Shown here piece by piece: positions 1 through 7,400 of a stretch of DNA of 26,651 nucleotides. The DNA is taken from contig VGYW01000068.1 in the NCBI GenBank assembly GCA_016872875.1, positions 1 to 26,651 on the forward strand. The letters are read 5' to 3'. Made by a program: the position numbers and the translations under genes. Position 1 is the first letter of the stretch. Each line of letters starts with the position of its first letter. The DNA is from Planctomycetota bacterium. GTDB lineage: Bacteria > Planctomycetota > PUPC01 > DSUN01. Below the pieces are notes generated by a model. It saw nothing but the letters and a program-made list of their open reading frames with translations. It was not told the DNA's origin and did not search any database.

Positions 1-9
1 AGCCGGGAT

Positions 10-23
10 ACAGCGATTCCGCT
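10..23 (+). repeat. Left terminal inverted repeat of the IS
   Basis: ACAGCGATTCCGCT is identical to the reverse complement of 1928-1941. Similarity stops on both sides, which defines the IS boundary to within a base or two. Confidence 0.85.
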
Positions 24-114
24 CTCAGGGAGACGGGCGAGCGATTAGTGGTTGGCCTGCCTTGGGTTAGGGTTCCCTTGTAGGTACGGAGCAGATTCGC
101 ATTCGAGAAAGGGC

Positions 115-142
115 TTGACTTTCGCCCAGTGACTTGTATACT
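115..142 (+). promoter_or_regulatory. Sigma70-type promoter of the IS, overlapped by a palindrome
   Basis: A -35 box TTGACT (115-120), a 16-base spacer and a -10 box TATACT (137-142) precede the DUF6788 start at 170. A 10-bp inverted repeat TGACTTGTAT / ATACAAGTCA (130-139 and 149-158, 9-base gap) covers the -10 box and the expected transcription start and touches the first base of the Shine-Dalgarno. It could be an operator or an RNA hairpin that limits transposase expression; the sequence does not decide which. Confidence 0.7.
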
Positions 143-169
143 ATCGGGATACAAGTCAGGAGGCTTGCC

Positions 170-499
170 ATGACCCGCTCCGAGATGTCGCCGCAGGAGC
201 GTGGCTTTCGCTCCCGCCTAGCGAAGCTGGTCCACGAGGAGCCGCTGCTGCACGGGACGCTGAGCCGCCGCGCCGTGACCTGCGGCAATCCCCGCTGCCG
301 GTGTGCGAGCGGGGAGCGCCATCCCGCCCTCTATCTGGTGGTGCGTCGGGAGGGCCGGGTTTACCAGGTGTTCGTCCCGGCGGCGCTGGAGCCCCGGGTG
401 CGCCGGTGGGTGGCGACGGACCACGAGGTCCGCTCGCTCCTCGAGAACGTCAGCCACCGGTGCGTCGAGAGGCTCCAGAAGCTGAAGAGGAGGACGTGA
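170..499 (+). CDS. DUF6788 family IS accessory protein
   Basis: A 109-residue protein of the DUF6788 type, commonly encoded just upstream of IS transposases; its biochemical role is not known to me. The core runs from about residue 37 to 72 and has a C-x4-C-x-C cluster (C38, C43, C45), a following GERHPALYLVV segment and a Y-Q-V-F-V-P strand, the usual pattern of the family. The cysteines look like a metal-binding knuckle, but that is inference. I choose ATG 170 because AGGAGG (158-163) sits 6 bases upstream; an earlier ATG at 134 lies inside the -10 region and cannot be the start. The stop codon (497-499) abuts the transposase coding frame, so the two genes are surely co-transcribed. Confidence 0.8.
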   Translation: MTRSEMSPQERGFRSRLAKLVHEEPLLHGTLSRRAVTCGNPRCRCASGERHPALYLVVRREGRVYQVFVPAALEPRVRRWVATDHEVRSLLENVSHRCVERLQKLKRRT

Positions 500-500
500 G

Positions 501-1724
501 GTTCTCCGCCGACTCCTGCAGTACGGCCAGCGCGTCTTCGGCCTCGGCGAGGCCACGGCCCGCGTCCGGGACACCCGGCCCCTGGCTCGCATCCCGGCGG
601 TGCGGTCGGTCCGGAGCCTGTTCCTGATGGTGTGTGCGCGAGTGGGGAGTCTGAACGCGCTGGAGCAGGCGCGTCCCAGCGACCCGTCGGGCGGGTGGCT
701 GGGCGGGCCTCCGCCCAGTGCCGACGCCCTGGGGGATGCGGCCGCCGCTCTCTCGCTCGACGACCTCCGCGAGGAGCTCTTCGCCCAGTACACGGTCCTC
801 AAGCGCAACAAGGCCATCCGCCCCCTGCCGCGGGGGTTCCTGGTCCTTGTCCTGGACGCGCATGAGTCGGGGGCGAGCTACCTGCGGTGCTCGGCCGGCT
901 CGCTGACCCGAACGGTCAAGACCGCCCAGGGGGAACGGCTGCAGTTCTACTACCGGCACGTGGCTGCCCTGCTGTTGCACGCCGGGGGCGAGGTCCTCCT
1001 GGACGTCGAGCCCCTCCGCCCGGGCGAGGACGAGATCGCCGCCGCCATGCGGCTCTTCGAGCGCGTCGCGACGCGCTACCCGCGGGCCTTCGACACGGTC
1101 AGCGGGGACGCCCTCTACCTCAACCCGGGCTTCTGCCGCCTCGCCGACCGGCACGGCACGTACTTCATCGCCGTCCTCAAGAATGAGCACCGCGACCTCG
1201 TCGTCGACGCACGAAGCCTCTTCCCCCTCGACCCGCCGGCCCGCTGGAGGCAAGGCCACACCGACATCGAGGCCTGGGACATCCCGGGCCTCACCACCTG
1301 GCCCCAGTACGGCAAGCCCGTCCGCGTCGTCCGCTCGCTCGAGACCCACCCCGTTCGCCGCCAGCGCACGAAGGAAGTCGAGGTCAAGAAGGCCGAGTGG
1401 ATGTGGGGCACCAACATCCCGCAGGCCAAGGCGCCCAGAGACATCATCGTGCGCCTCGGCCACGGGCGCTGGACCATCGAGAACCAGGGCTTCAACGAGA
1501 TCGTCCACGCCTGGCACGGCGACCACATCTACAAGAACCACCCCACCGCCATCGCCGCCTGCTACCTCCTGCTCTTCCTCGCCTACAACCTCTTCCACGC
1601 CTTCTATACGCGCCACCTCAAGCCGGCGCTCCGCGCCGCCTACACCATGGCCTTCCTCGTCGAGACGATCCACGCCGCTTACTACGCGGCGATCCCGCTG
1701 CGCGCCCGGGGGCGGCCCCCGTAA
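501..1724 (+). CDS. IS4-like DDE transposase, start codon unresolved
   Basis: Transposase that would cut and join the IS ends. Visible DDE-type residues are D in VLDAHES, D in VSGDALYLNP and E in RWTIENQGFNE, followed by the family-typical HAWHGDHIYKNHPTAI and a hydrophobic C-terminal helix. The first ordinary start codon in frame is GTG 600. However, the frame is open from 486 and the translation from 498 on (LLQYGQRVFGLGEATARVRD, then RPLARIPAVRSVRSL) reads like real transposase N-terminus. AGGAGG at 488-493 is 7 bases before a GTT codon at 501, exactly where a GTG or ATG would be expected. The GTG at 496, overlapping the upstream stop, lies in a different frame that closes near 627. The copy may therefore carry a start-codon mutation or small indel, or use a non-standard start. 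Sequencing error is also possible. Confidence 0.75.
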   Translation, partial: VLRRLLQYGQRVFGLGEATARVRDTRPLARIPAVRSVRSLFLMVCARVGSLNALEQARPSDPSGGWLGGPPPSADALGDAAAALSLDDLREELFAQYTVLKRNKAIRPLPRGFLVLVLDAHESGASYLRCSAGSLTRTVKTAQGERLQFYYRHVAALLLHAGGEVLLDVEPLRPGEDEIAAAMRLFERVATRYPRAFDTVSGDALYLNPGFCRLADRHGTYFIAVLKNEHRDLVVDARSLFPLDPPARWRQGHTDIEAWDIPGLTTWPQYGKPVRVVRSLETHPVRRQRTKEVEVKKAEWMWGTNIPQAKAPRDIIVRLGHGRWTIENQGFNEIVHAWHGDHIYKNHPTAIAACYLLLFLAYNLFHAFYTRHLKPALRAAYTMAFLVETIHAAYYAAIPLRARGRPP

Positions 1725-1927
1725 CCGTCGGCCCCCTCCCGCCCACGGCCAACTCACCCTAACCACCCCAGCCACGGTGGACTCTCGCCTCCCCTCCGCC
1801 CAGAGCACCCGCCGCCGACGGCCCCTGCAGGTTCTGCCCCTTTCCTGCCCTCCGACGCCCCGCGCGAATCTCCCCCTCCTCCCACACCACTCTAACTCAA
1901 GGCACTCCCACGGCATCCAGGGCCGGA
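1725..1927. other. Non-coding right end of the IS
   Basis: About 200 bases between the transposase stop and the right inverted repeat. The stretch is C-rich on this strand. I see no gene, RNA or clear terminator in it. Confidence 0.5.
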
Positions 1928-1941
1928 AGCGGAATCGCTGT
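1928..1941 (-). repeat. Right terminal inverted repeat of the IS
   Basis: AGCGGAATCGCTGT, the exact reverse complement of 10-23. It lies about 200 bases beyond the transposase stop codon. Confidence 0.85.
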
Positions 1942-1957
1942 CATGTGCCGGCGGGCC

Positions 1958-1986
1958 TTGACAGGAGAGGGAGGGGGAGGTATCTT
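1958..1986 (+). promoter_or_regulatory. Sigma70-type promoter of the tandem winged-helix regulator
   Basis: A perfect -35 TTGACA (1958-1963), a 17-base purine-rich spacer and a -10 TATCTT (1981-1986), 46 bases before the regulator ATG at 2032. The predicted transcription start falls at the edge of the motif at 1992-2014. Confidence 0.7.
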
Positions 1987-1991
1987 CCCGA

Positions 1992-2014
1992 AGTTGTTCA
2001 ACTACGGAACGCTT
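1992..2014 (+). promoter_or_regulatory. Candidate operator O1 over the regulator's transcription start
   Basis: Contains AACTACGGAACGCTT (2000-2014), which recurs exactly at 2798-2812 beyond the same gene. The preceding AGTTGTTC makes a degenerate inverted partner: about 6 of 11 outer bases match the perfect arm seen at 2780-2793. Placement directly after the -10 box fits repression by blocking initiation. Binding by the adjacent regulator is inferred. Confidence 0.55.
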
Positions 2015-2031
2015 GTGCGGAAGGAGAAGCG

Positions 2032-2688
2032 ATGCAGGAGGTGATCGTTCGTGTGTTTCGTGCAATTGTGTGCCACACGCGGTTGCGGCTGCTGGCGCGG
2101 CTGGCGAGGGCCGGTGAACTGATGCCGAGCCAGCTCGCCCGTGAGCTTCGCATCGGGCGTGACTTGGTGTGCGCTCACGCGGCGCGGCTGGCCGGAGTGG
2201 GGCTGATCAAACGTCGCCGGTCTGGCTTGCGCTGCTACTGTGTGGCGGAATCGCCGTACGGCCCGCGCACGCTGAGCGGCCAGGTCTCAGCGTGGCTTCG
2301 AGAGGTGCTGTCCGCATCCAGCGTGGGGGTGCCCGGACCGGCGCGGCACGGTTCGCGCGGCACCCGCGGGCCGGATGATGCCCCGGATGTGCATCGGGCT
2401 GTGTTTGAGGCAGCCACGGCATTCGCGAACCTGCGGAGGGTGAGGATTCTCCGCTTCCTTGCGGATGGGAGATCGGCGGACGCCCGGGCTTTGATGCGTG
2501 AGCTGAAGATGTCGAGGGCGGCCGTCAGCAGGCAGATCGGGAAGCTCGTCCGTCGAGGCTATGTCCGCCCGCTGGCCGGGACCCGACGTCCGCAGTACCA
2601 GCTCGCGCGGGGCGGGAACGGTCCGCTTCACGCGCGGCTGTTGGAGATCGTGAGTGCGCATTGGGAGCGAGAAGCGTTCGAGAGCTGA
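2032..2688 (+). CDS. Tandem winged-helix (ArsR-like) transcriptional regulator
   Basis: A 218-residue cytoplasmic DNA-binding protein made of two winged-helix domains in series. Domain 1 (about residues 5-75) has the ArsR-like order: helix HTRLRLLARLARAG, helix-turn-helix with PSQLARELRIGRDLVCAHAARL, and wing GLIKRRRSGLRCYCV. Domain 2 (about 120-205) repeats this with LRRVRILRFLADG, DARALMRELKMSRAAVSRQI and wing YVRPLAGTRRPQYQLA. I see no cysteine pair or ligand domain, so the signal is unknown. ATG 2032 is chosen because AAGGAG (2021-2026) is 5 bases upstream. The gene is monocistronic. Matching motifs before and after it (1992-2014 and 2780-2811) suggest autoregulation and possibly control of the downstream propeller gene. 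Proteins with two fused HTH domains can bind long or split operators, which would suit the long palindrome here. Confidence 0.75.
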   Translation: MQEVIVRVFRAIVCHTRLRLLARLARAGELMPSQLARELRIGRDLVCAHAARLAGVGLIKRRRSGLRCYCVAESPYGPRTLSGQVSAWLREVLSASSVGVPGPARHGSRGTRGPDDAPDVHRAVFEAATAFANLRRVRILRFLADGRSADARALMRELKMSRAAVSRQIGKLVRRGYVRPLAGTRRPQYQLARGGNGPLHARLLEIVSAHWEREAFES

Positions 2689-2779
2689 GCAACTGGGGAG
2701 CGCTGCCGGAGCGCGGCGCGTGGCGTCCGCGTCTTCTGCCGGGCGGCGCGTGAATGTCGGGGGGCGGGGGGATCGGTAC

Positions 2780-2811
2780 AGCGTTCCGTAGTTGAACAAC
2801 TACGGAACGCT
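2780..2811. promoter_or_regulatory. Perfect 14-bp palindrome, operator O2 or terminator
   Basis: AGCGTTCCGTAGTT (2780-2793), a GAAC spacer, then the exact reverse complement AACTACGGAACGCT (2798-2811). Its right half, extended by one base, repeats the motif at 2000-2014 in front of the regulator. No T-run follows, so an intrinsic terminator is less likely than a full operator, though a hairpin in the mRNA 3' end is possible. Confidence 0.6.
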
Positions 2812-2873
2812 TCTGGACCCCTCGGGAGTTCTTCGGGGGCGTGCTTGGGCGGGCTGGAATGAGCGAATCGTGC

Positions 2874-2941
2874 TCGTCCTCGCCTCTCCTCATTGTCCTC
2901 GACTCTTGCTCACCCATGGAGAGGATGAGGGGCGAGGACGA
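2874..2941. repeat. Imperfect inverted repeat in the intergenic region
   Basis: TCGTCCTCGCC-tct-CCTCAT (2874-2893) faces ATGAGG-GGCGAGGACGA (2925-2941). The arms could pair across about 30 bases. Apart from this, the palindrome at 2780-2811 and a weak promoter, the 2689-3089 interval shows nothing I can name. Confidence 0.5.
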
Positions 2942-3014
2942 CGCATGAGGACGATTGGGGACTGACGTGCGGTCCACCAGAACCGCGGGCCATACTGGTT
3001 TGCGCCGGACGGTC

Positions 3015-3043
3015 TGGACAAACGGCGAGAGTTTTGCTAGAAG
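3015..3043 (+). promoter_or_regulatory. Possible weak extended -10 promoter for the propeller gene
   Basis: TGGACA (3015-3020), a 17-base spacer and TAGAAG (3038-3043) preceded by TG one base earlier, as in extended -10 promoters. The -10 matches consensus at only 4 of 6 positions. Confidence 0.3.
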
Positions 3044-3089
3044 TGTGGGAGAGGAGGAGAAGAGAAACGACGATGGCAAGGGGGTTCTC

Positions 3090-4334
3090 ATGAAGGTGAC
3101 GGTCTGGGCCATTGGGGTGTCGGTGGCGCTGGGGGCGTGCGTCGCGTGCGGAGGGGAGGGGGACTGGCCCCAGTGGCGGGGGCCGCGGCGCGACGGCGTG
3201 GCTCCAGGCGCCACGCTGCCCGAAACGCTGCCAGCCACGCTGAAGCTCGTGTGGAAGAAGGAGGTGGGCGAGGGCTACTCTGGCCCCGTCGTTGCGGGGG
3301 ACAAGGTGGTCGTCCACTGCCGCCAGGGCGAGAAAGAGGCTGTGCAGTGCCTGAACGCGAGCGACGGCTCGCTGTCGTGGAAGCACTCCTATTCGGCGCC
3401 CTACACGCCGGCATCGGTTGCGGCGAAGCACGGCAAGGGGCCGTTCGCCACGCCGACTGTCGCGGGCGGCAGGGTGTTCGCGTTCGGCATCAGCGGCACG
3501 CTGAGCGCCCACGAGCTGGAGGGGGGCAAGAAGCTCTGGCGGCACGACTTCGAGGGGCAGTTCAAGAAGGCGTATCCGAGCTGGGGCGCGTCGTGCTCGC
3601 CGCTCATCGAGGGCAATCTGTGTGTCCTGGGCATCGGCGCGAAGGACCAGGGTGGCCTCACGGCGTTCGATGTCGAGACGGGCAAGGTCGTCTGGCAGCA
3701 GTCGGCGGATGGAGCGGCCTACTCGTCGCCCGTTGCCGCCGATCTAGCCGGCCAACGGCAGGTCCTCGCCCTGATGGAGCACCACCTGCTCGCCGTGGAG
3801 CCGAGGGAGGGGAAGCTGTTGTGGAAGGTGCTGCTCGTGGTCCAGTACGAGCAGAACATCTTCATGCCCATCGTGCACAGGGACCTGGTCATGGTGGGGG
3901 GCTGGCGCCAGGCGATCCGCGGCTATCGCATCGTGGCGAAGGATGGCGCGCTGACCGCAACCGAGGCGTGGAGGAACGAGCGAGAGGCGTTTTTCATGAG
4001 CACGCCCGTACTGGTCGGCGGGCACTTGTACGGCCTGGCCGACCGCGGCCGGGGCACGCTGGTGTGCCTCAATGCCGATGACGGCCAGACGAAATGGTCG
4101 GGGGCCGCCGGCCTGGGCGAGTACGCCTCCATTGTTGCTGCGGGCGACAAGCTGCTCGTGCTGACGACGAATGGCACGCTGCTCCTGGTGGCGGCAAGCC
4201 CGGCGGAGTACAAGGAGCTGGGCAAGGCGTCGCTGGGGCAGGGCGCCTACTGGGCGCATCTGGCGCTCGCCGGGGGCCGCGTCTACGCGCGCGACAAGAC
4301 GAATGCCGCCTGCTTCGAGCTGAAGGGCGAATAA
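3090..4334 (+). CDS. Exported PQQ-like beta-propeller repeat protein
   Basis: A 414-residue protein with an N-terminal signal (MKVTVWAIGVSVALGACVAC) and then propeller blades of the PQQ/WD-like type. The blades show GDKVVVHC...LNASDGSLSWKHS, GGRVFAFGISGTLSAHELEGGKKLWRH and LTAFDVETGKVVWQQ, each ending in a G-K-x-x-W motif. The opening DWPQWRGPRRDGVAPG is characteristic of a large planctomycete and verrucomicrobial group. Nothing shows that it binds PQQ or has enzyme activity; such proteins usually act as binding or scaffolding units outside the cytoplasm. LGAC at residues 14-17 resembles a lipobox, so it may be a lipoprotein, although a second cysteine three residues on and the single lysine leave this open. 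ATG 3090 follows AAGGGGG by 5 bases. The next gene begins within about 130 bases on the same strand and may share the transcript. Confidence 0.8.
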   Translation: MKVTVWAIGVSVALGACVACGGEGDWPQWRGPRRDGVAPGATLPETLPATLKLVWKKEVGEGYSGPVVAGDKVVVHCRQGEKEAVQCLNASDGSLSWKHSYSAPYTPASVAAKHGKGPFATPTVAGGRVFAFGISGTLSAHELEGGKKLWRHDFEGQFKKAYPSWGASCSPLIEGNLCVLGIGAKDQGGLTAFDVETGKVVWQQSADGAAYSSPVAADLAGQRQVLALMEHHLLAVEPREGKLLWKVLLVVQYEQNIFMPIVHRDLVMVGGWRQAIRGYRIVAKDGALTATEAWRNEREAFFMSTPVLVGGHLYGLADRGRGTLVCLNADDGQTKWSGAAGLGEYASIVAAGDKLLVLTTNGTLLLVAASPAEYKELGKASLGQGAYWAHLALAGGRVYARDKTNAACFELKGE

Positions 4335-4382
4335 GCCGTGTTTGCCTGGCACGGAGCCGACATGAGGGACCATTCGGGACAC

Positions 4383-4472
4383 GGTCATGCCGAGCTTGTC
4401 GAGGCATCTCTCCTGGCCGGGCGCGGCAGAAGAGAGATTCCTCGGCTTCGCTTCGCTTCGCTCGGAATGACC
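4383..4472. repeat. 90-bp dispersed repeat ending in GGTCAT / ATGACC
   Basis: The element opens GGTCATGCCGAGCTTGTCGA and closes TCGGAATGACC, with 6-bp terminal inverted repeats (4383-4388 and 4467-4472). In one frame it reads HAELVEAS...LRFASLGMT, and on the other strand VIPSEAKRSRGIS...ASTSSA. I recognise these peptides from spurious ORFs in many unrelated bacterial assemblies, which marks a widespread non-coding repeat family. An internal CTTCG unit is repeated. Its final ATG is the best start for the following gene. Confidence 0.65.
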
Positions 4473-7400
4473 CTGTGCCTGGCGCTCGCCCTGTGCTTCG
4501 TTGCGGCCATCGGCGGGGAGCCGGCCGGCCCGCTGCCAGCCGAAGTCCAGTTCAAGACCCTGGACCTGAAGTTCGTCACGCCGCACCTTCCGCTGCTGAA
4601 GAAGCACGCAAAGGGGGAGGTCAAGGCGTTCTTCCTCGTGCCGGCCAACGGCACGCTGGGCCACGTGCGCGAGCTCGTGCAGCGGGCCGACATGGCGTGC
4701 GACTACTGCGCGGTGGCCAAGCCGCCGGCACCGCCCGACGCGCTGGACGCGAGCGATGTGGCGGAGTTCGGCAAGCGGCTCGCAGCGGCCCAGCCGCAGG
4801 TGCTAGTCACCCTGGGCATCCGGTGGCACACGGGGCTCAAGGGCCGGCTCATCGGCGAGTTGCTGGGCCGCGTACGCGAGGGGATGGGCGCGGCTGTGGC
4901 CGTCCGCGACCTGAAGGAGGAGCCTGAGCTGGCCGCGGCCCTGGGCGGCGGCAAGGAAGTGGCCGAGCCGCCGCTGCCCGCCGTGGCCGTGGCCGTGCCC
5001 GCTGTGCGCCGCTTCGCGCTGGGCAAGGGGCGGGTCGCACTCGTCGTGTGCCCGTGGGCGAGCGATGGTGGCGCAGGGGAGGCGGCGCTGGGCGACTGGA
5101 CGGCGCTGCGCCTGCCCCGCGAGGTGGCGCGCATCGAGGCCCTCCGCTGGCGCGGCTTCGAGTACAGCTACGCCTTCCTCGCCGACCTGGCCCGCTGGGC
5201 CGCGGGGCAGGAGTCGGGCATCGCCGTGAGCGACGCCGCGCTGAAGGCCGACAACGTGCTCGTCGCCGTCCGCAACGCCGGCGAGAAGGTGATGACCCGC
5301 GTCTATGTGACCGTCCGCACCCGCCGCTGGGAGGCCCGCGCCCAGGGCGAGGTGCCGGCCGAGCTGGCTCCCGGCGAGAGCCGCCACCTGGTGACGCTGA
5401 ACCGCGCGCCCGACGGCGGGCCGCTGGCCCTCGAGGTCCACGTGCGTGGCGGGGACGGGCGGACCCTGGCCTTCGGCTCGCTCGGCGCCTCGGCCTACCA
5501 GGCGGTGACGCTCAACATCCTGCCAGACTCGCCGTTCCGGCCCGCAGGGAAACCGGGGGCTTGCGTCGTCGAACTCCAGGGCGCTCTGCCGGGCGGGAAG
5601 CTGGACGTGACGGTGGAGGACCGCTTCGGCCGCCTTGTGGACCGCAGCACCCACGTGGTGCAGTTGGCCGAAGGCAAGGCGCGCGTGGCCTCGCTCATCC
5701 AGGGGGTTCAGCCCCTGAGCGCCTACCACGAGGTCGTTGCGCGGTTCTACTCCCTCGACGCCCCGGAGCGGGTGGTGGCCGAGGCGTCGGCCGACCTGTT
5801 TCTGCTCCCGGAGGGGCCTCAGGCGGAGGGCCTTGGCCTCGGCGTGTGGGAGGCGCCCGGGCGCTCGGCGCTCGCCCTCCAGGGCGCGCTCAGGACCGCC
5901 CACGACCTGGGCTTCACCCTGCACAGCCACTCGTCCGACGACCGCGTGCTCTACGCCACTGGTGGCCTCAAGGCCGCCTACGCACCCGTCGGCCTCGCGC
6001 CCGAAACCGCCAAGGAGGAGTGGCAGAAGAGCGTGCGCCCGCACTACGACCGCGGCGCGCGACTGGTGGGCCTCGGCGTCGGGCCGCGCCTGCCCGAGGG
6101 TTTCGAGACGAATCCCCAGACCCTCGCCGCCTTCCGCGACTGGCTGCGGAAGCGTTACGCCGACATCGCGGAGCTGAACAAGGCCTGGGGCGCGCAGTTC
6201 GCCGACTTCGCTCAGGTGGTGCCCAAGAGCCGCAAAGACCTGGGCGCATCGCCCAACCTCGCCCCCTGGCTCGAGTTCCGCATGTTCCTCGGCGAGGTGA
6301 TTGGCGAGCGTTGCATGAAGGCCCCGGCCGACTGGGCGGCCGACCTCGCCCCCGACCTCGCCGTCGGCGAATGGGGCCTCGCCGAGCCTTCGGCCGACTG
6401 GCCCGTGGACTGGAGCCGTTACGCGAAGTGCTACAGAGTCGCCGCCCGCCGCGCCGAGCCACAGGGGGTGCTGGAGGACCTCTTCCGCTCGTTCGCGCCC
6501 GAAGCGCGGCTCGGCGTCGTCGTGGACCAGGGCATGGCCGAGCCCAGCCCGGCCCTCCGCCTCGCCCCCTGGCTCGCGCTCATGGGCGGCGGAAGCCTCG
6601 CCTGGTTCTGGCAGACCGGCCCCGACGGCTCGCCCCGCTCCGCAGTCCTCACCTCGGACCAGCGGCCGGCCGCCGGGGCCGCCATGCTAGCCAAGGAGGT
6701 CGTTCCCGAAATCACGGGCGGCGCGGACAGTCTACTTCTCGCCAGCAAGTTCAGCCCGGACCCTATCGCGATCGCCTATTCGTATCCCTCGTGGCTGGCC
6801 GACCCCGCGGCCCTCGCCCGCGGCGCGAAGACCGTGGTCGAGGAGCTCGGCTTCCAGCACCTCTACGTGGCGATGGACGACGTCGCGGCCGGCCGCCTGG
6901 AGAAGGACGGCTTCAAGCTCCTGGTCGTCCAGCAGGCGAGCTGCCTCTCGAAGGAACAGGCCGATGGCGTGCGGCGGTTCGTCGAGGCGGGCGGCGTCCT
7001 CCTGTGTGTCGGCCGCAGCGGCTGGCGCGACCTCCGCGGCGCGCCCCACGCCGAGGGCAGCCTCCTCGACGCCTTGGCTGGCGTGGACACGAGCAAGGCC
7101 AAGCCCCTTGGGCGCACGCTGTCCACGCCCTCCGGCGAGCCGCTGCTCACCCTGGCCGTGGCCGAGGGCGGCGTCGCGGCGAAGGAGGCGAGCACGCTCG
7201 CCAGCGCAGCCCTCGATGAGAAGACCCTTCTCCCCGTCTGGACCCAGCGCGACCTGGGGAAGGGAAAGGTCTATTGGCTCAACACCGCGGTCGCGCCCGA
7301 GGAGCCGGAGGCGGTCCGCAGGTCGCACTGGGATATCTTCGACCATGTGATCGGCATGGCGGGCGTTAAGCCGCGCTGCCGCTTCTACGCGGGCGAGCAG

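Larger units (their letters stand above)
10..1941 (+). mobile_element. Complete insertion sequence with 14-bp terminal inverted repeats
   Basis: The left end ACAGCGATTCCGCT (10-23) is matched exactly in reverse complement at 1928-1941. Between them lie a promoter, a DUF6788 gene and a DDE transposase, all in one direction, followed by about 200 bases without a gene. The arrangement of a short Cys-containing DUF6788 protein ahead of an IS4-like DDE transposase is familiar from many bacterial insertion sequences. I see no convincing target-site duplication: the bases outside the two ends (cgggat and catgtg) do not match. The right end lies only 16 bases before the -35 box of the next gene's promoter. 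Assignment to an exact IS family needs a database comparison. Confidence 0.85.

Noticed and set aside
486..503. RF2-like programmed +1 frameshift at AGGAGG-ACG-TGA joining DUF6788 and transposase
   Set aside because: The Shine-Dalgarno-like AGGAGG before a stop resembles prfB, but ACG to CGT is a poor slip for the P-site tRNA, and the two proteins are normally separate.
496..627. Small gene from GTG 496 overlapping the DUF6788 stop
   Set aside because: It is only the shadow frame of the transposase N-terminus; the Shine-Dalgarno would be just 2 bases away and the translation is Ser/Ala/Pro/Arg noise.
450..1916. Long minus-strand open frame opposite the transposase
   Set aside because: High-GC antisense shadow with no recognisable domain; the plus strand carries the IS genes.
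2780..2811. Simple intrinsic terminator
   Set aside because: The stem is strong but not followed by a T-run, and half of it is duplicated in the promoter region, which favours an operator.
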